Of a stretch of 64,000 nt of DNA, positions 1 to 8,155 are shown in pieces. The DNA lies in the NCBI RefSeq assembly GCF_963517015.1, contig NZ_CAUQDV010000001.1, positions 1,370,001 through 1,434,000 on the forward strand. Reading direction: 5' to 3'. Within the stretch, counting starts at the first letter, position 1. Every line of letters begins with the position of its first letter. The position numbers were made by a program, and so were the translations under genes. The notes beneath the pieces are model-generated. The model searched no databases. It was given only the letters and a program-made list of their open reading frames with translations, and was not told where the DNA came from. The stretch is from an uncultured Devosia sp. GTDB taxonomy: Bacteria > Pseudomonadota > Alphaproteobacteria > Rhizobiales > Devosiaceae.

Positions 1-1351
1 GGAGAAGCGATCTGCGGGCAAGGGGACGACGCAGTTTAGCGTCAATGCCGATTCCTTCAGTCATTTTCTCGACAACCTGAGTTTCGAGCAGGAAGAGCAG
101 TTCAAGCTCGGCAACGCACTGTTTCGCAAGATCTGGGTGTCTTCGCCCAGCTCGACGCAGGCGTCGGACGGGCTGGGGCCGCTGTTCAATGCCCGCGGCT
201 GCCAGAGCTGCCATCTCAAGGATGGACGCGGGCATCCGCCCTATCCGGGCGCGGAGAATGTCTCGATGTTCTTGCGCCTTTCGGTGCCGCCGGGCGAGGA
301 CGACACGCGGCTGGCCATGGACGGCGTGATTGCCGGGGAAGTGGGCGATCCGACCTATGGTACGCAATTGCAGGATTTTGCCGTGCCGGGACTCAAGTCC
401 GAAGGGCGCATGGTGATCGACTATGCCGACCTGCCGGTGACGCTTGGCGATGGCGAGGTGGTGACACTGCGCGCCCCGACCTATTCGATTGCCGATCTCA
501 ATTATGGGCCGCTGGCCGATGATGTGATGATCTCGCCGCGCGTGGCCAATCCGATGATCGGGCTGGGGCTGATCGAGCAGATTCCGGCCGAGGATATCCT
601 GGCGCATGCCGATCCTGACGACGCGGATGGCGACGGGATTTCGGGGAGGCCGAACTGGACGGTCGATCCGGTTAGCAATTCGGTGATGCTGGGGCGGTTT
701 GGCTGGAAGGGCGGCAATGCCACGATCCGGGCGCAGGCGGCCTCGGCCTTTGCCGGCGATATCGGGATTTCGACGCCCCTGGTGAACCTGCCGCATGGCG
801 ATTGCACGGAAAACCAGCCGGAATGCCTGGCTTTGCCGACCGGCGAACAGGAACGGCTGGGCGAGAGCGAGGCGCCGGACCCGATCCTTGATCTGGTGAC
901 GTTCTACTCGCAGACGCTGGGCGTTCCGGAACGGCGCGATGTGGACGATCCGGCCGTGCTGCGCGGCAAGGAAGCCTTCTACAACAATGGCTGCGAGAGC
1001 TGCCATGTGCCCAAGTTCGTCACCAGCCGGAATGCGGAAAACCCGGCGCTGCAATTCCAGCTGATCTGGCCCTATTCTGATTTCCTGCTGCACGACATGG
1101 GCGAGGGGCTGGCCGATCATCGGCCAGAGGGGCAGGCGGATGGCTATGAATGGCGCACGCCGCCACTCTGGGGCATCGGGCTGACGCAGGATGTTTCGGG
1201 CCATACGTTTTTGCTGCATGATGGCCGCGCGCGCAATCTGACCGAAGCCATCCTTTGGCATGGTGGGGAGGCGCAGGCGGCGCGCGACGGCTTTGCCGCC
1301 ATGGACAAGAAGACACGCGATGATCTCATCGCCTTTCTGGAATCGCTCTGA
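1..1351 (+). CDS. Di-haem oxidoreductase family protein (DUF1111), 5' end outside window
   Basis: The frame is open from the left edge (about 449 codons visible), so the N-terminus and any signal peptide lie outside; the GTG at 137 is internal. Two c-type haem sites are visible, CQSCH at 200-214 and CESCH at 992-1006, as expected for the periplasmic di-haem oxidoreductase family. Proteins of this family commonly sit beside imelysin and DUF1513 genes, which is the arrangement here. The stop overlaps the imelysin start by one base, so the genes are translationally coupled. The role is probably electron transfer or peroxidase-like redox chemistry linked to iron handling; the substrate is unknown. 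Family is confident, function is inferred. Confidence 0.88.
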   Translation, partial: EKRSAGKGTTQFSVNADSFSHFLDNLSFEQEEQFKLGNALFRKIWVSSPSSTQASDGLGPLFNARGCQSCHLKDGRGHPPYPGAENVSMFLRLSVPPGEDDTRLAMDGVIAGEVGDPTYGTQLQDFAVPGLKSEGRMVIDYADLPVTLGDGEVVTLRAPTYSIADLNYGPLADDVMISPRVANPMIGLGLIEQIPAEDILAHADPDDADGDGISGRPNWTVDPVSNSVMLGRFGWKGGNATIRAQAASAFAGDIGISTPLVNLPHGDCTENQPECLALPTGEQERLGESEAPDPILDLVTFYSQTLGVPERRDVDDPAVLRGKEAFYNNGCESCHVPKFVTSRNAENPALQFQLIWPYSDFLLHDMGEGLADHRPEGQADGYEWRTPPLWGIGLTQDVSGHTFLLHDGRARNLTEAILWHGGEAQAARDGFAAMDKKTRDDLIAFLESL

Positions 1352-2418
1352 TGCGCAAACTGCTCGCTCTTCTGCTGATGCTGGCCGTGACACCGGCCCA
1401 TGCCCAGGCACCGACGGAAAGCGAGGTGCTGGCGGCTGCGGTCAACCAGGTGATCCGGCCGAACCTGGCCGAGTTCAAGCGTGATGCAAGCGGGCTCGAA
1501 GTGGCGCTGGGTGCGCTCTGCGCGGTGCCGTCGGAGGCAACGCTTGCCATTGCGCACCAGCAGTTCGGGCTGGCGGCAGAGGCTTATGGGCGGGTGGAGT
1601 TCCTGCGCGTCGGGCCGCTGATGGAAGACAACAGGGTCGACCGGCTGCTGTTCTTTCCGGATCGCAAGGGCATCGGGCTGCGGCAGGTGCAGGCGATCCT
1701 GGCGGAAGAAGACGATACAGCGACCTCGCTGACCACGCTGCGCGAGAAGAGCGTGGCGGTGCAGGGCTTTGGAGCGTTGGAATTTGTGCTGTTCGGGACG
1801 GATTTCGAAGTGTTGCAGGGCCAGGATGGCGCCTTCCGTTGCCGGTTTGGCGAGGCCATCGCACAGAATATCAGCCGGATGGCGGATGAGCTGGCGATGG
1901 GTTGGTATCGCTATGACGGCGTCGCTGCGCATCTGATGCGGCCTAATCCCGACTATGTCGATTACCGCACCGAAACGGAGTCGATGGAGGCGCTGGTGGG
2001 GCTGGTTTCGCATGGGCTGGAGGCGGTTCGCGACACGCGGGTCAATCCGTTCATCGCGCAGGGCGAGGCGGCGGCGAAGCCGAAACAGGCGCTGTTCTGG
2101 CGATCGAAGCTGACGCTGGCGATGGTCCGGGCCAATTTGGAAGGCATGGAGCAGTTGGTGGCCGTGTCGGGCATGGCGCGAGCGGTTGGCGAAGACCAGG
2201 CGGGGCTCGATAATTCGATCGCCTTCGAATTTGCCAATGCCCAAAGGGCGATAGACCTGGTGACGCTGCCGGTGGAACAGGCGGTGGTCGATCCGAAGCA
2301 GGCGGCGGCGCTCAATTACCTGGTGATCGTCACGCAGTCGCTGCAGGCGCAGGTGGGCGAGCAATTGTCGGCGGCACTGGGGCTGTCGGTTGGTTTTTCG
2401 TCGCTGGACGGTGACTGA
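1351..2418 (+). CDS. Imelysin (peptidase M75) family periplasmic protein
   Basis: The 355-residue product begins with a clear Sec signal peptide (MRKLLALLLMLAV, cleavage near AHA-Q at residue 19). The remainder is helical and of imelysin size. Imelysins of the ICMP/EfeO group are periplasmic iron-associated proteins. The family motif GxHxxE appears as GFGALE, so the histidine is replaced by glycine; this may be a second, divergent imelysin in an operon whose first copy lies upstream of the window. It overlaps the di-haem gene by one base and is followed after 2 bases by the DUF1513 gene, so all three form one operon. Confidence 0.85.
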   Translation: MRKLLALLLMLAVTPAHAQAPTESEVLAAAVNQVIRPNLAEFKRDASGLEVALGALCAVPSEATLAIAHQQFGLAAEAYGRVEFLRVGPLMEDNRVDRLLFFPDRKGIGLRQVQAILAEEDDTATSLTTLREKSVAVQGFGALEFVLFGTDFEVLQGQDGAFRCRFGEAIAQNISRMADELAMGWYRYDGVAAHLMRPNPDYVDYRTETESMEALVGLVSHGLEAVRDTRVNPFIAQGEAAAKPKQALFWRSKLTLAMVRANLEGMEQLVAVSGMARAVGEDQAGLDNSIAFEFANAQRAIDLVTLPVEQAVVDPKQAAALNYLVIVTQSLQAQVGEQLSAALGLSVGFSSLDGD

Positions 2419-2420
2419 CC

Positions 2421-3512
2421 ATGTGGCAGCGAAGGGCATTTTTGCAGGCAGCAGGCTTGGGTTTTGCTGCAAGTCTGCTGCCGCAGCAGCTGGTGGCGCT
2501 GGAAAGAAGCGAGCTGGTGTTTGCCAGTTCGATCCAGACCGCGAGCGGGCGCTATGGCGCCGTGCTGCTCGGCGAGCGGGGCGATGTGATTTCGACCATC
2601 GAGCTGCCCGACCGGGGGCATGATATCACGATCAGCGCCGAGGCGGGACGCGGCGTGGTGTTTGCGCGCCAGCCGGGGACGTTTGCGCTGGTGTTCGATC
2701 CGAGCGGGCGCGAGGCGCCGGTGACGCTAACCTCCATCGAGGGGCGGCACTTTTTCGGCCATGGCGTGTTCTCGCCGGATGGGCGATTGCTCTATGCGAC
2801 GGAGAGCGATTTCGAGGCGGCGCAGGGGGTGATCGGCATCTATGATGCGACGGATGGCTATCGGCGGATCGGGGAATTTCCGACCTATGGGACGGGCCCG
2901 CATGAAATGCTGCTGATGCCGGATGGGGTGACTTTCGTGGTGGCCAATGGCGGGATCGAGACGCATCCCGACTATGGGCGGGCCGAGCTCAATCTCGATA
3001 CGATGGACCCGTCGGTGGTGTTTGTCGATCGGCGCGATGGGCGTCTGGTCGGGCAATTGCGTCTCGATGCGGGGCTGCATCAATTGTCGATCCGGCATAT
3101 GGCGGTGGATGCCCGCGGGCGTGTGTGGTTTGGCTGCCAGTACAAGGGGCAGCCCAGCGACAGTCCGCAACTGGTGGGCTATGCGACCATGGATGGGCAG
3201 ATCGAACTGGTGGAGCTGCCGCCGGGCACTCTGGCCGATCTGCGCAATTATGTGGGGTCGGTCGCGGTTTCGGCCGATGGGGCGACGGTGGCCGTCTCCT
3301 CACCGGAAGGTGATCTGCTGGTGGCAATCGATGCCGAGGGCAAAAAGCCGGTGCTGGTCGAGACGCTGCGCAATGGCTGTGGATTGGCGGCGGATGGATC
3401 AGGCTTTGTGGCGACCAGCGGCACGGGTGAAATGATCGGCATTGCCGGGGCCGAGCGCGATGTGCAGCGGTTTCAATTCCTGTTCGACAACCACATGCTT
3501 CGGGTTGGCTAA
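2421..3512 (+). CDS. DUF1513 family exported beta-propeller-like protein
   Basis: The 363-residue product starts with a twin-arginine-like leader (WQRRAFLQ then a hydrophobic stretch ending near LVALE). This suggests export in folded form by Tat. The body has repeated short strand motifs with Gly-Arg turns (for example SPDGRLLYATE and DARGRVWFGC), consistent with a propeller fold. It is the last gene of the di-haem/imelysin operon, 2 bases after the imelysin stop. Genes of this family occur with imelysins, so a role in periplasmic iron or haem handling is inferred; no catalytic motif is visible. Confidence 0.8.
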   Translation: MWQRRAFLQAAGLGFAASLLPQQLVALERSELVFASSIQTASGRYGAVLLGERGDVISTIELPDRGHDITISAEAGRGVVFARQPGTFALVFDPSGREAPVTLTSIEGRHFFGHGVFSPDGRLLYATESDFEAAQGVIGIYDATDGYRRIGEFPTYGTGPHEMLLMPDGVTFVVANGGIETHPDYGRAELNLDTMDPSVVFVDRRDGRLVGQLRLDAGLHQLSIRHMAVDARGRVWFGCQYKGQPSDSPQLVGYATMDGQIELVELPPGTLADLRNYVGSVAVSADGATVAVSSPEGDLLVAIDAEGKKPVLVETLRNGCGLAADGSGFVATSGTGEMIGIAGAERDVQRFQFLFDNHMLRVG

Positions 3513-3521
3513 GGCAGGGCG

Positions 3522-3536
3522 TTAGCGCTTTGTTAA
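3522..3536 (+). promoter_or_regulatory. CtrA-like box upstream of mipZ
   Basis: TTAG-N7-TTAA, one mismatch from the alphaproteobacterial CtrA consensus TTAA-N7-TTAA, about 56 bases before the mipZ start. The motif is directly visible; binding by CtrA is an inference. Confidence 0.4.
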
Positions 3537-3591
3537 CCATAGAGGCACTTCATGGATTTGAGGGCGGAGCCCCTGATTTGGAGTGTCGGTC

Positions 3592-4431
3592 ATGGCGCAG
3601 AATGGCGCGCATATCATCGCGGTGGGCAATGAAAAGGGTGGGTCGGGCAAGTCGACCACGGCTTTGCACCTCGCCGTCTATCTGCTGCATCAGGGCTTTC
3701 GCGTGGCGACCATGGATGTGGACAGCCGCCAGCAGACGCTGACCCGCTATGTGCGCAACCGCCGGACCACGATGGAAGCGACGGGGCGCGAGGTGCCGAT
3801 GCCCAAGCATGTGCATCTGCCGACGGCCTGGGGCGATTCCATTCGCGAGAACCAGAAGGTCGAGCTCGACCTGTTCACCCGCGCGCTGGACGGGTTGCGC
3901 AAGGAGATGGATTTCATCGTCATCGACACGCCCGGCTTTGACGGCAACCTGCAGCGGATCGCGCATGCGCAGGCCGATACGCTGGTAACGCCGATCAATG
4001 ACTCCATGATCGACCTCGACGTGTTGGCCAAGATCGACGTGGCGACGGGCGAGCCGATCGAGACCAGCCCCTATTCGCGCAATGTGCAGAAGGCGCGGAC
4101 GGAGCGGCAGGCCAATGGAGGCGCGAGCATCGACTGGGTGCTGGTGCGCAACCGCATTTCGAACCTGGGCTCGCGCAATGCCAGTTCGGTGCAGGATACG
4201 GTCGAGAAACTGGCGCAGCGCCTGGGATGCCGCGTGGCGCCGGGCATTGCCGAGCGCGTGATTTTCCGCTCGCTATTTCCCATCGGCATGACGGTGTTCG
4301 ACCCGCTGGAAGCGGATCTGTTGGGCGGGGCGCCGAGCATGTCGCATGTCAATGCGCGGCAGGAATACCGGAGCCTCGTGGCAGCGCTGAACCTGCCGGC
4401 AGCGGCCGAGCCGATGCGGCTCTCGGCTTAG
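3592..4431 (+). CDS. mipZ: Division-plane positioning ATPase MipZ (ParA/MinD family)
   Basis: ParA-like P-loop ATPase of 279 residues. The deviant Walker A KGGSGKST lies at residues 15-22, followed by a Walker A' aspartate region (ATMDVDSRQQ) and Walker B (FIVIDTPGFDG). MipZ forms a gradient from chromosome poles and inhibits FtsZ polymerisation so that division occurs at midcell. The ATG at 3592 is chosen over the in-frame GTG at 3583 because GGAG at 3580-3583 has ideal spacing to it. The length matches the family. It appears monocistronic, with a CtrA-like box upstream. A plain ParA partner is less likely because no parB is adjacent. Confidence 0.9.
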   Translation: MAQNGAHIIAVGNEKGGSGKSTTALHLAVYLLHQGFRVATMDVDSRQQTLTRYVRNRRTTMEATGREVPMPKHVHLPTAWGDSIRENQKVELDLFTRALDGLRKEMDFIVIDTPGFDGNLQRIAHAQADTLVTPINDSMIDLDVLAKIDVATGEPIETSPYSRNVQKARTERQANGGASIDWVLVRNRISNLGSRNASSVQDTVEKLAQRLGCRVAPGIAERVIFRSLFPIGMTVFDPLEADLLGGAPSMSHVNARQEYRSLVAALNLPAAAEPMRLSA

Positions 4432-4616
4432 TAGCCGCGGAGCAGGATACGGAACGTCGACGTCAAAGACTGGTTAATACGCCGAGCGTAGATGGCGATG
4501 GTTTCGACCAGACCCGGCGGGTCACGGTAGTCGGCCAGCATGCGTTCGGCCATGCGATAGGCTTCGCGGACGATCAGGCGTTCATCGAGCGGCAGGCCGA
4601 TGGATGGTACGCGCAT
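4428..4616 (-). CDS. Small conserved-looking protein of unknown function
   Basis: 62-residue ORF convergent with mipZ, their stop codons overlapping by 3 bases. The start is preceded by a strong ribosome site (GGGAGG, 4622-4627 on the complement). The product is amphipathic and helical, with motifs such as VREAYRMAERMLADY and ARRINQSL, and has no membrane segment. I do not recognise the family. Good translation signals and the tight fit beside mipZ favour a real gene. Its ribosome site lies in one arm of an 8-base inverted repeat, and a CtrA-like box sits just upstream. Confidence 0.6.
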   Translation of the reverse strand: MRVPSIGLPLDERLIVREAYRMAERMLADYRDPPGLVETIAIYARRINQSLTSTFRILLRGY

Positions 4617-4635
4617 ATGGGCCTCCCGGTCATGG

Positions 4636-4650
4636 TTTACGAAACCTTAA
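4636..4650 (-). promoter_or_regulatory. CtrA-like box upstream of the small gene at 4616
   Basis: On the gene's strand TTAA-N7-TAAA, one mismatch from TTAA-N7-TTAA, 20-34 bases before the ATG. It lies inside the spacer of an 8-base inverted repeat (arms 4621-4628 and 4653-4660). Motif seen; function inferred. Confidence 0.35.
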
Positions 4651-4704
4651 CACGGGAGGCGGCGGCCTCAAGCCTGGTCAGCGGATATGGTTTACGGCGA
4701 TGAA

Positions 4705-5232
4705 TCAGTTGAAGGTCAGCGGGGCGGCGGCGTCGAAAACCTGGGTGGCCAGTTCATCGACCCGGTCCTGGTCGGCGCCATAGACCTTGACGATCAATTG
4801 GTGGTCGTCTGCCCAGAGCTGGTAAGTCGCGGAATAGTCGCCGGTGGCGCCTTTGGCGCTGGTCCGAAAGCCCTTGGCGGAGGCGAAGATGACATCCTCG
4901 GTGCTGTAATATTCAGCGCCATTGCCGAGCTGGGCGGCGTTGGCCTTGCCGATTTCGGTCCAGGTATCGGCGGTGGTTTCGCCGGAGGCAACGCGGCTAC
5001 CGGTGCCATCGTCGGCTCGGGCCTGGACCTGTAGCATCAGGCTGCCTTCGCAACTTGTGCACATGCCGATGAAGTCGCCTTCGCGAACGCCAGAAATCCA
5101 GTCGGGCGCGGCGACGCCGTCAATGGTCAGATCGGACCAGTCGGGGTCGAGATATTCGGCAAGGGCGGGCAGGGGCGCGAGAAGCGTGAGGGCAAGGAGA
5201 GCGCCGGTCAGGCGCGGAAAGAGGTTCGGCAT
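4705..5232 (-). CDS. Secreted hypothetical protein
   Basis: 175-residue product with a Sec signal peptide (MPNLFPRLTGALLALTLLA, cleavage near ALA-E at about residue 25). The mature part is acidic and strand-rich, with one CTSC cysteine pair. A ribosome site GGAG lies 8 bases before the ATG. I do not recognise the family. It stands alone between the mipZ group and thuR, both on the same strand as thuR, with a 74-base gap to thuR's end. Probably periplasmic; function unknown. Confidence 0.7.
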   Translation of the reverse strand: MPNLFPRLTGALLALTLLAPLPALAEYLDPDWSDLTIDGVAAPDWISGVREGDFIGMCTSCEGSLMLQVQARADDGTGSRVASGETTADTWTEIGKANAAQLGNGAEYYSTEDVIFASAKGFRTSAKGATGDYSATYQLWADDHQLIVKVYGADQDRVDELATQVFDAAAPLTFN

Positions 5233-5306
5233 GCAATACTCCGGTCAGCAATGGCGGGATAGTAGCGCAGGGATTTTGACCGCAAGATGATGGTGCGGCT
5301 GGGAAA

Positions 5307-6326
5307 TCAACTTGCGGGGGCGGGGCCGGTGCTTTCGCGCAGGACGAGTTCGACGGGCCAGAGTTCATGCACGTCGGCGACCGGCTTGCCTGCCATGATC
5401 TGCAGCAGAAGTTCGGCGACGCGGGTGCCGGCCTGGAGGATGGAGGAGCGGGTCGTCGACATGGTGGGATACATGTTGTCGGCGTTGAGATAGGGGAAGA
5501 CATCGTCATGGGCGATCATGGAGATGTCCTTGCCCAGCACGAGGCCGGCCTGGCGGATGGCACGGAAGACGCCCAGCGCCGTCATCATCGAACCGGCGAG
5601 GAAGGCCGTGGGACGCGGGCGCAGTTCAAGCATGGTCTGGGCCATGCGGAAGGCGATTTCGTCGGTGAAGATGGAACTGCCCATCAGGGCGGGGTCGAAG
5701 GGAATGCCGCGTGCCGAGAGCGCTGCGAGGTATCCGATCTCGCGGTGCTCGGAAAAGGTGCGGCCCTTGATGCCATTGAGCAGGGCGATGCGGCGGTGGC
5801 CAAGGTCCAGAAGATGCGTGGTGGCTCGTTCGACGGCGCCGGTATTGTCGATGTCGAGCCAGGCGACGGGGCGGGCAATATTGGTGCGGCCATGCAGCAC
5901 GAAGGGCAGGCCAAGATCGAGCAGCAGGTCGGCGCGCTCGTCGCTGAGCGTGGGCGAGCTGAGGACGAAGGCATCGACCTTCTGGCTGGCGGCGGCACGG
6001 CGATAGGCGGCGAGCTCTTCCTGGTAGCTGGAGACGGTGGTGAAGAGAATGTCGACCTCTTCGAGGGCCAGTCGGGCGCCCATGCCGCCCAGAAATTCGG
6101 TGGTGTGGGGACCAAATTCATTGGCGCCGTGCAGGACCATGCCGATGGCGCCGGAGCGTCCGGTGGCGAGGCGCAAAGCGCTGGCATTGGGGCGATAGCC
6201 CAGCCGGGCCGCGGTCTCGGCGACGCGCTGGCGCGTGGCCTCGTTGACTTCGGGATAGCCATTGAGGGCGCGGCTTACGGTGGTTTGCGACAGGCCGAGA
6301 TGCTCGGCCAGTTCCTTCAGTCTCAT
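5307..6326 (-). CDS. thuR: LacI-family transcriptional regulator ThuR
   Basis: LacI/GalR family repressor of 339 residues. The N-terminal helix-turn-helix (LKELAEHLGLSQTTVSRAL) covers roughly residues 3-22 and is followed by the hinge (RPNASALRLATGRSG). The rest is a periplasmic-binding-protein-like sugar sensor. The ATG at 6326 is preferred over a TTG at 6335 because family members begin just before the HTH. It is divergent from thuEFGKAB, as in rhizobial trehalose loci, so it probably represses that operon until a disaccharide or derivative is bound. Two LacI-type operator candidates lie in the shared upstream region. Confidence 0.88.
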   Translation of the reverse strand: MRLKELAEHLGLSQTTVSRALNGYPEVNEATRQRVAETAARLGYRPNASALRLATGRSGAIGMVLHGANEFGPHTTEFLGGMGARLALEEVDILFTTVSSYQEELAAYRRAAASQKVDAFVLSSPTLSDERADLLLDLGLPFVLHGRTNIARPVAWLDIDNTGAVERATTHLLDLGHRRIALLNGIKGRTFSEHREIGYLAALSARGIPFDPALMGSSIFTDEIAFRMAQTMLELRPRPTAFLAGSMMTALGVFRAIRQAGLVLGKDISMIAHDDVFPYLNADNMYPTMSTTRSSILQAGTRVAELLLQIMAGKPVADVHELWPVELVLRESTGPAPAS

Positions 6327-6469
6327 TGCTGCCAAATGGCCCCAGGCTCTGGCTTGACCGGTGCTCTTTTGAACCGCACACTGCTGCGGCTTTGGCCCGG
6401 TTCAAACAGCCTTTAGGGCATGCAGGGCGCCTTGAACAGCGCTTCCTGCGTCCTCCTCCTGCGAGTATT

Positions 6470-6481
6470 CAAAGCGATTTC
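6470..6481. promoter_or_regulatory. Secondary LacI-type operator candidate
   Basis: CAAAGCGATTTC, an imperfect version of the palindrome at 6685-6698, about 215 bases upstream of it. Paired operators of this kind can support DNA looping. The sequence is visible; its use is inferred. Confidence 0.35.
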
Positions 6482-6684
6482 AAATTTTGACGCAAGGCCT
6501 GAATTTCAGCAGCAAATTCTGACGTGCGTACATCAGCCGAAAATCCATGGCATTAATGATGTGATGTCACGATGGAACCATAACCTGCTGATTGAGTTAC
6601 AGGATTTGTCGGGCGCTCACGAAATTCCTAACAGGACGATCACGATCCGCTTGACAGAAATCTGTCGCTCTGGTTCCTTTTCAC

Positions 6685-6698
6685 TCAAAGCGCTTTGA
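6685..6698. promoter_or_regulatory. Primary LacI-type operator candidate for ThuR
   Basis: TCAAAGCGCTTTGA is a perfect 14-base palindrome with the central CG typical of LacI/GalR operators. It lies just downstream of the TTGACA element at 6651-6656, where bound repressor would block transcription start of the thuE operon. Confidence 0.65.
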
Positions 6699-6820
6699 AA
6701 ACGCGGTCGGCATGGCCATCGTGGGCGGCGCTTTAGGGAGGAGATATGGGTTGGTCGCGCTTGCTGCGCATGGCTGCCCTATCACGCCTCCTTCGCCATG
6801 GTTCATTTGGGAGGTATCTA

Positions 6821-8080
6821 ATGAAGATCAACAAGTTGCTCGTCGGTTTGATGGCGAGCGTCACGCTGGTGGCTGGTACGGCACACGCTGTCGAGCTTTC
6901 GATCGTGTCGGGCGACACCGGCACGGGTCTGCAGTTCCTACAGTCCGAGCTTGACCTGTTTGCCGAAGAAACCGGCAACACTGTCACCATCGTGCCGATG
7001 CCGTCGTCCACCAGCGACCAGTTCGGCCAGTACCGCCTGTGGCTCGCTGCCGGCAATACCGACATCGACGTGTACCAGACCGACGTGATCTGGGCGCCCC
7101 AGCTTGCCGACCAGTTCGTCGACATGACCGCGGCCTTTGCCGATGTCGTCGACCAGCATTTCCCGTCGGTGATCGAGTCGCAGACCGTTGATGGCAAGCT
7201 CGTTGCCGTACCGGCCTTCACCGACGCTCCGGCGCTCTACTACCGTACCGACCTGCTGGAAAAGTACGGCAAGGAAGTCCCCACCACCTGGGCCGAGCTC
7301 AAGGCCACTGCCCAGGAAATCATGGATGCCGAACGTGCCGAAGGCGCGGCTGACATGTGGGGCTATGTGTTCCAGGGCAATGCCTATGAAGGCCTGACCT
7401 GCAACGCCCTTGAATGGGTCAATTCCTATGGCGGCGGCCAGATCATCGAAGCCGACGGCACGATCTCGATCAACAACGAGAATGCCGTGGCCGCTCTCGA
7501 AGAAGCTGCAAGCTGGATCGGCACTATCTCTCCGGAAGGCAACCTCGCCTATATGGAAGAAGAAAGCCGTGGCGTATGGCAGCTGGGCAATTCGGTGTTC
7601 ATGCGCAACTGGCCCTATGCCTATGCCCTGAGCAACAACGAAGACTCCGCCGTCAAGGGCAAGTTCGACGTGGCTCCGCTCCCCGCCGGTGAAGGCGAAG
7701 GCGCCAAGTCTTCGGCAACGCTGGGTGGCTGGAACTTCGCCGTGTCGAAGTATTCGCAGAACCAGGAAGCGGCTATCGATCTCGCCCTGTTCCTGAGCTC
7801 GGCCGACTCGCAGAAGCGTCGCGCCATTGCCCAGGCCAACCTGCCGACCGTGCAATCGCTCTATTCGGATGAAGAAGTGCTTGCCGCTTCGCCCTTCATG
7901 GCCAACTGGGAAGAGATCTTCCAGAACGCCGTGCCGCGTCCGTCGGCTCCGACCCAGGCCAATTACAACGAGGCTTCCTCGCTGTTCTGGAGCGCCGTCC
8001 ATAACACCCTGTCGGGCAATGGCTCGGCTTCGGAAAATCTCGAAGTGCTCGAGATCGATCTGGAAGACCTGCTGAACTAA
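6821..8080 (+). CDS. thuE: Trehalose/disaccharide ABC transporter substrate-binding protein
   Basis: 419-residue periplasmic sugar-binding protein (extracellular solute-binding family 1). It has a Sec signal peptide (MKINKLLVGLMASVTLVAGT, cleavage after AHA near residue 23). The ATG at 6821 follows GGGAGG at a good distance and begins exactly at the signal peptide. An in-frame ATG at 6746 with its own good ribosome site would add 25 residues ahead of it. First gene of thuEFGKAB; it delivers trehalose or related disaccharides (maltose, sucrose) to ThuFG. Substrate is inferred from the operon. Confidence 0.88.
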   Translation: MKINKLLVGLMASVTLVAGTAHAVELSIVSGDTGTGLQFLQSELDLFAEETGNTVTIVPMPSSTSDQFGQYRLWLAAGNTDIDVYQTDVIWAPQLADQFVDMTAAFADVVDQHFPSVIESQTVDGKLVAVPAFTDAPALYYRTDLLEKYGKEVPTTWAELKATAQEIMDAERAEGAADMWGYVFQGNAYEGLTCNALEWVNSYGGGQIIEADGTISINNENAVAALEEAASWIGTISPEGNLAYMEEESRGVWQLGNSVFMRNWPYAYALSNNEDSAVKGKFDVAPLPAGEGEGAKSSATLGGWNFAVSKYSQNQEAAIDLALFLSSADSQKRRAIAQANLPTVQSLYSDEEVLAASPFMANWEEIFQNAVPRPSAPTQANYNEASSLFWSAVHNTLSGNGSASENLEVLEIDLEDLLN

Positions 8081-8097
8081 GCGGTTCTGACCAAGCC

Positions 8098-8125
8098 GGG
8101 TGCGGATGGGCAATCGTCCGCACCC
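8098..8125 (+). other. Intercistronic hairpin between thuE and thuF
   Basis: GGGTGCGGA at 8098-8106 pairs perfectly with TCCGCACCC at 8117-8125 (10-base loop). No T-run follows, so it is more likely an mRNA-stabilising or partial attenuation element. Such hairpins often raise binding-protein yield over permease yield. Confidence 0.6.
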
Positions 8126-8155
8126 CCATAACCATAACAAAATCAGGGGGAAGGC

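Larger units (their letters stand above)
6327..6820. promoter_or_regulatory. Divergent control region between thuR and thuE
   Basis: 494 bases without a convincing gene. On the thuR side there is an inverted repeat TTGAACCG-N21-CGGTTCAA (6369-6376 and 6398-6405). On the thuE side there is a TTGACA -35 candidate (6651-6656), a GACAGA-AA-TCTGTC palindrome (6653-6666) and two LacI-type operator candidates, annotated separately. A strong ribosome site (AGGGAGGAG, 6734-6742) precedes an in-frame ATG at 6746, 25 codons before the preferred thuE start. Confidence 0.6.

Noticed and set aside
1144..2472. 442-residue open frame on the minus strand opposite the di-haem and imelysin genes
   Set aside because: Rich in Arg, His and Gln, no recognisable domain; it mirrors the GC-rich codons of real genes on the plus strand.
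6420..6698. 92-residue ORF upstream of thuE
   Set aside because: No ribosome site, covers the promoter and operators, and no recognisable protein.
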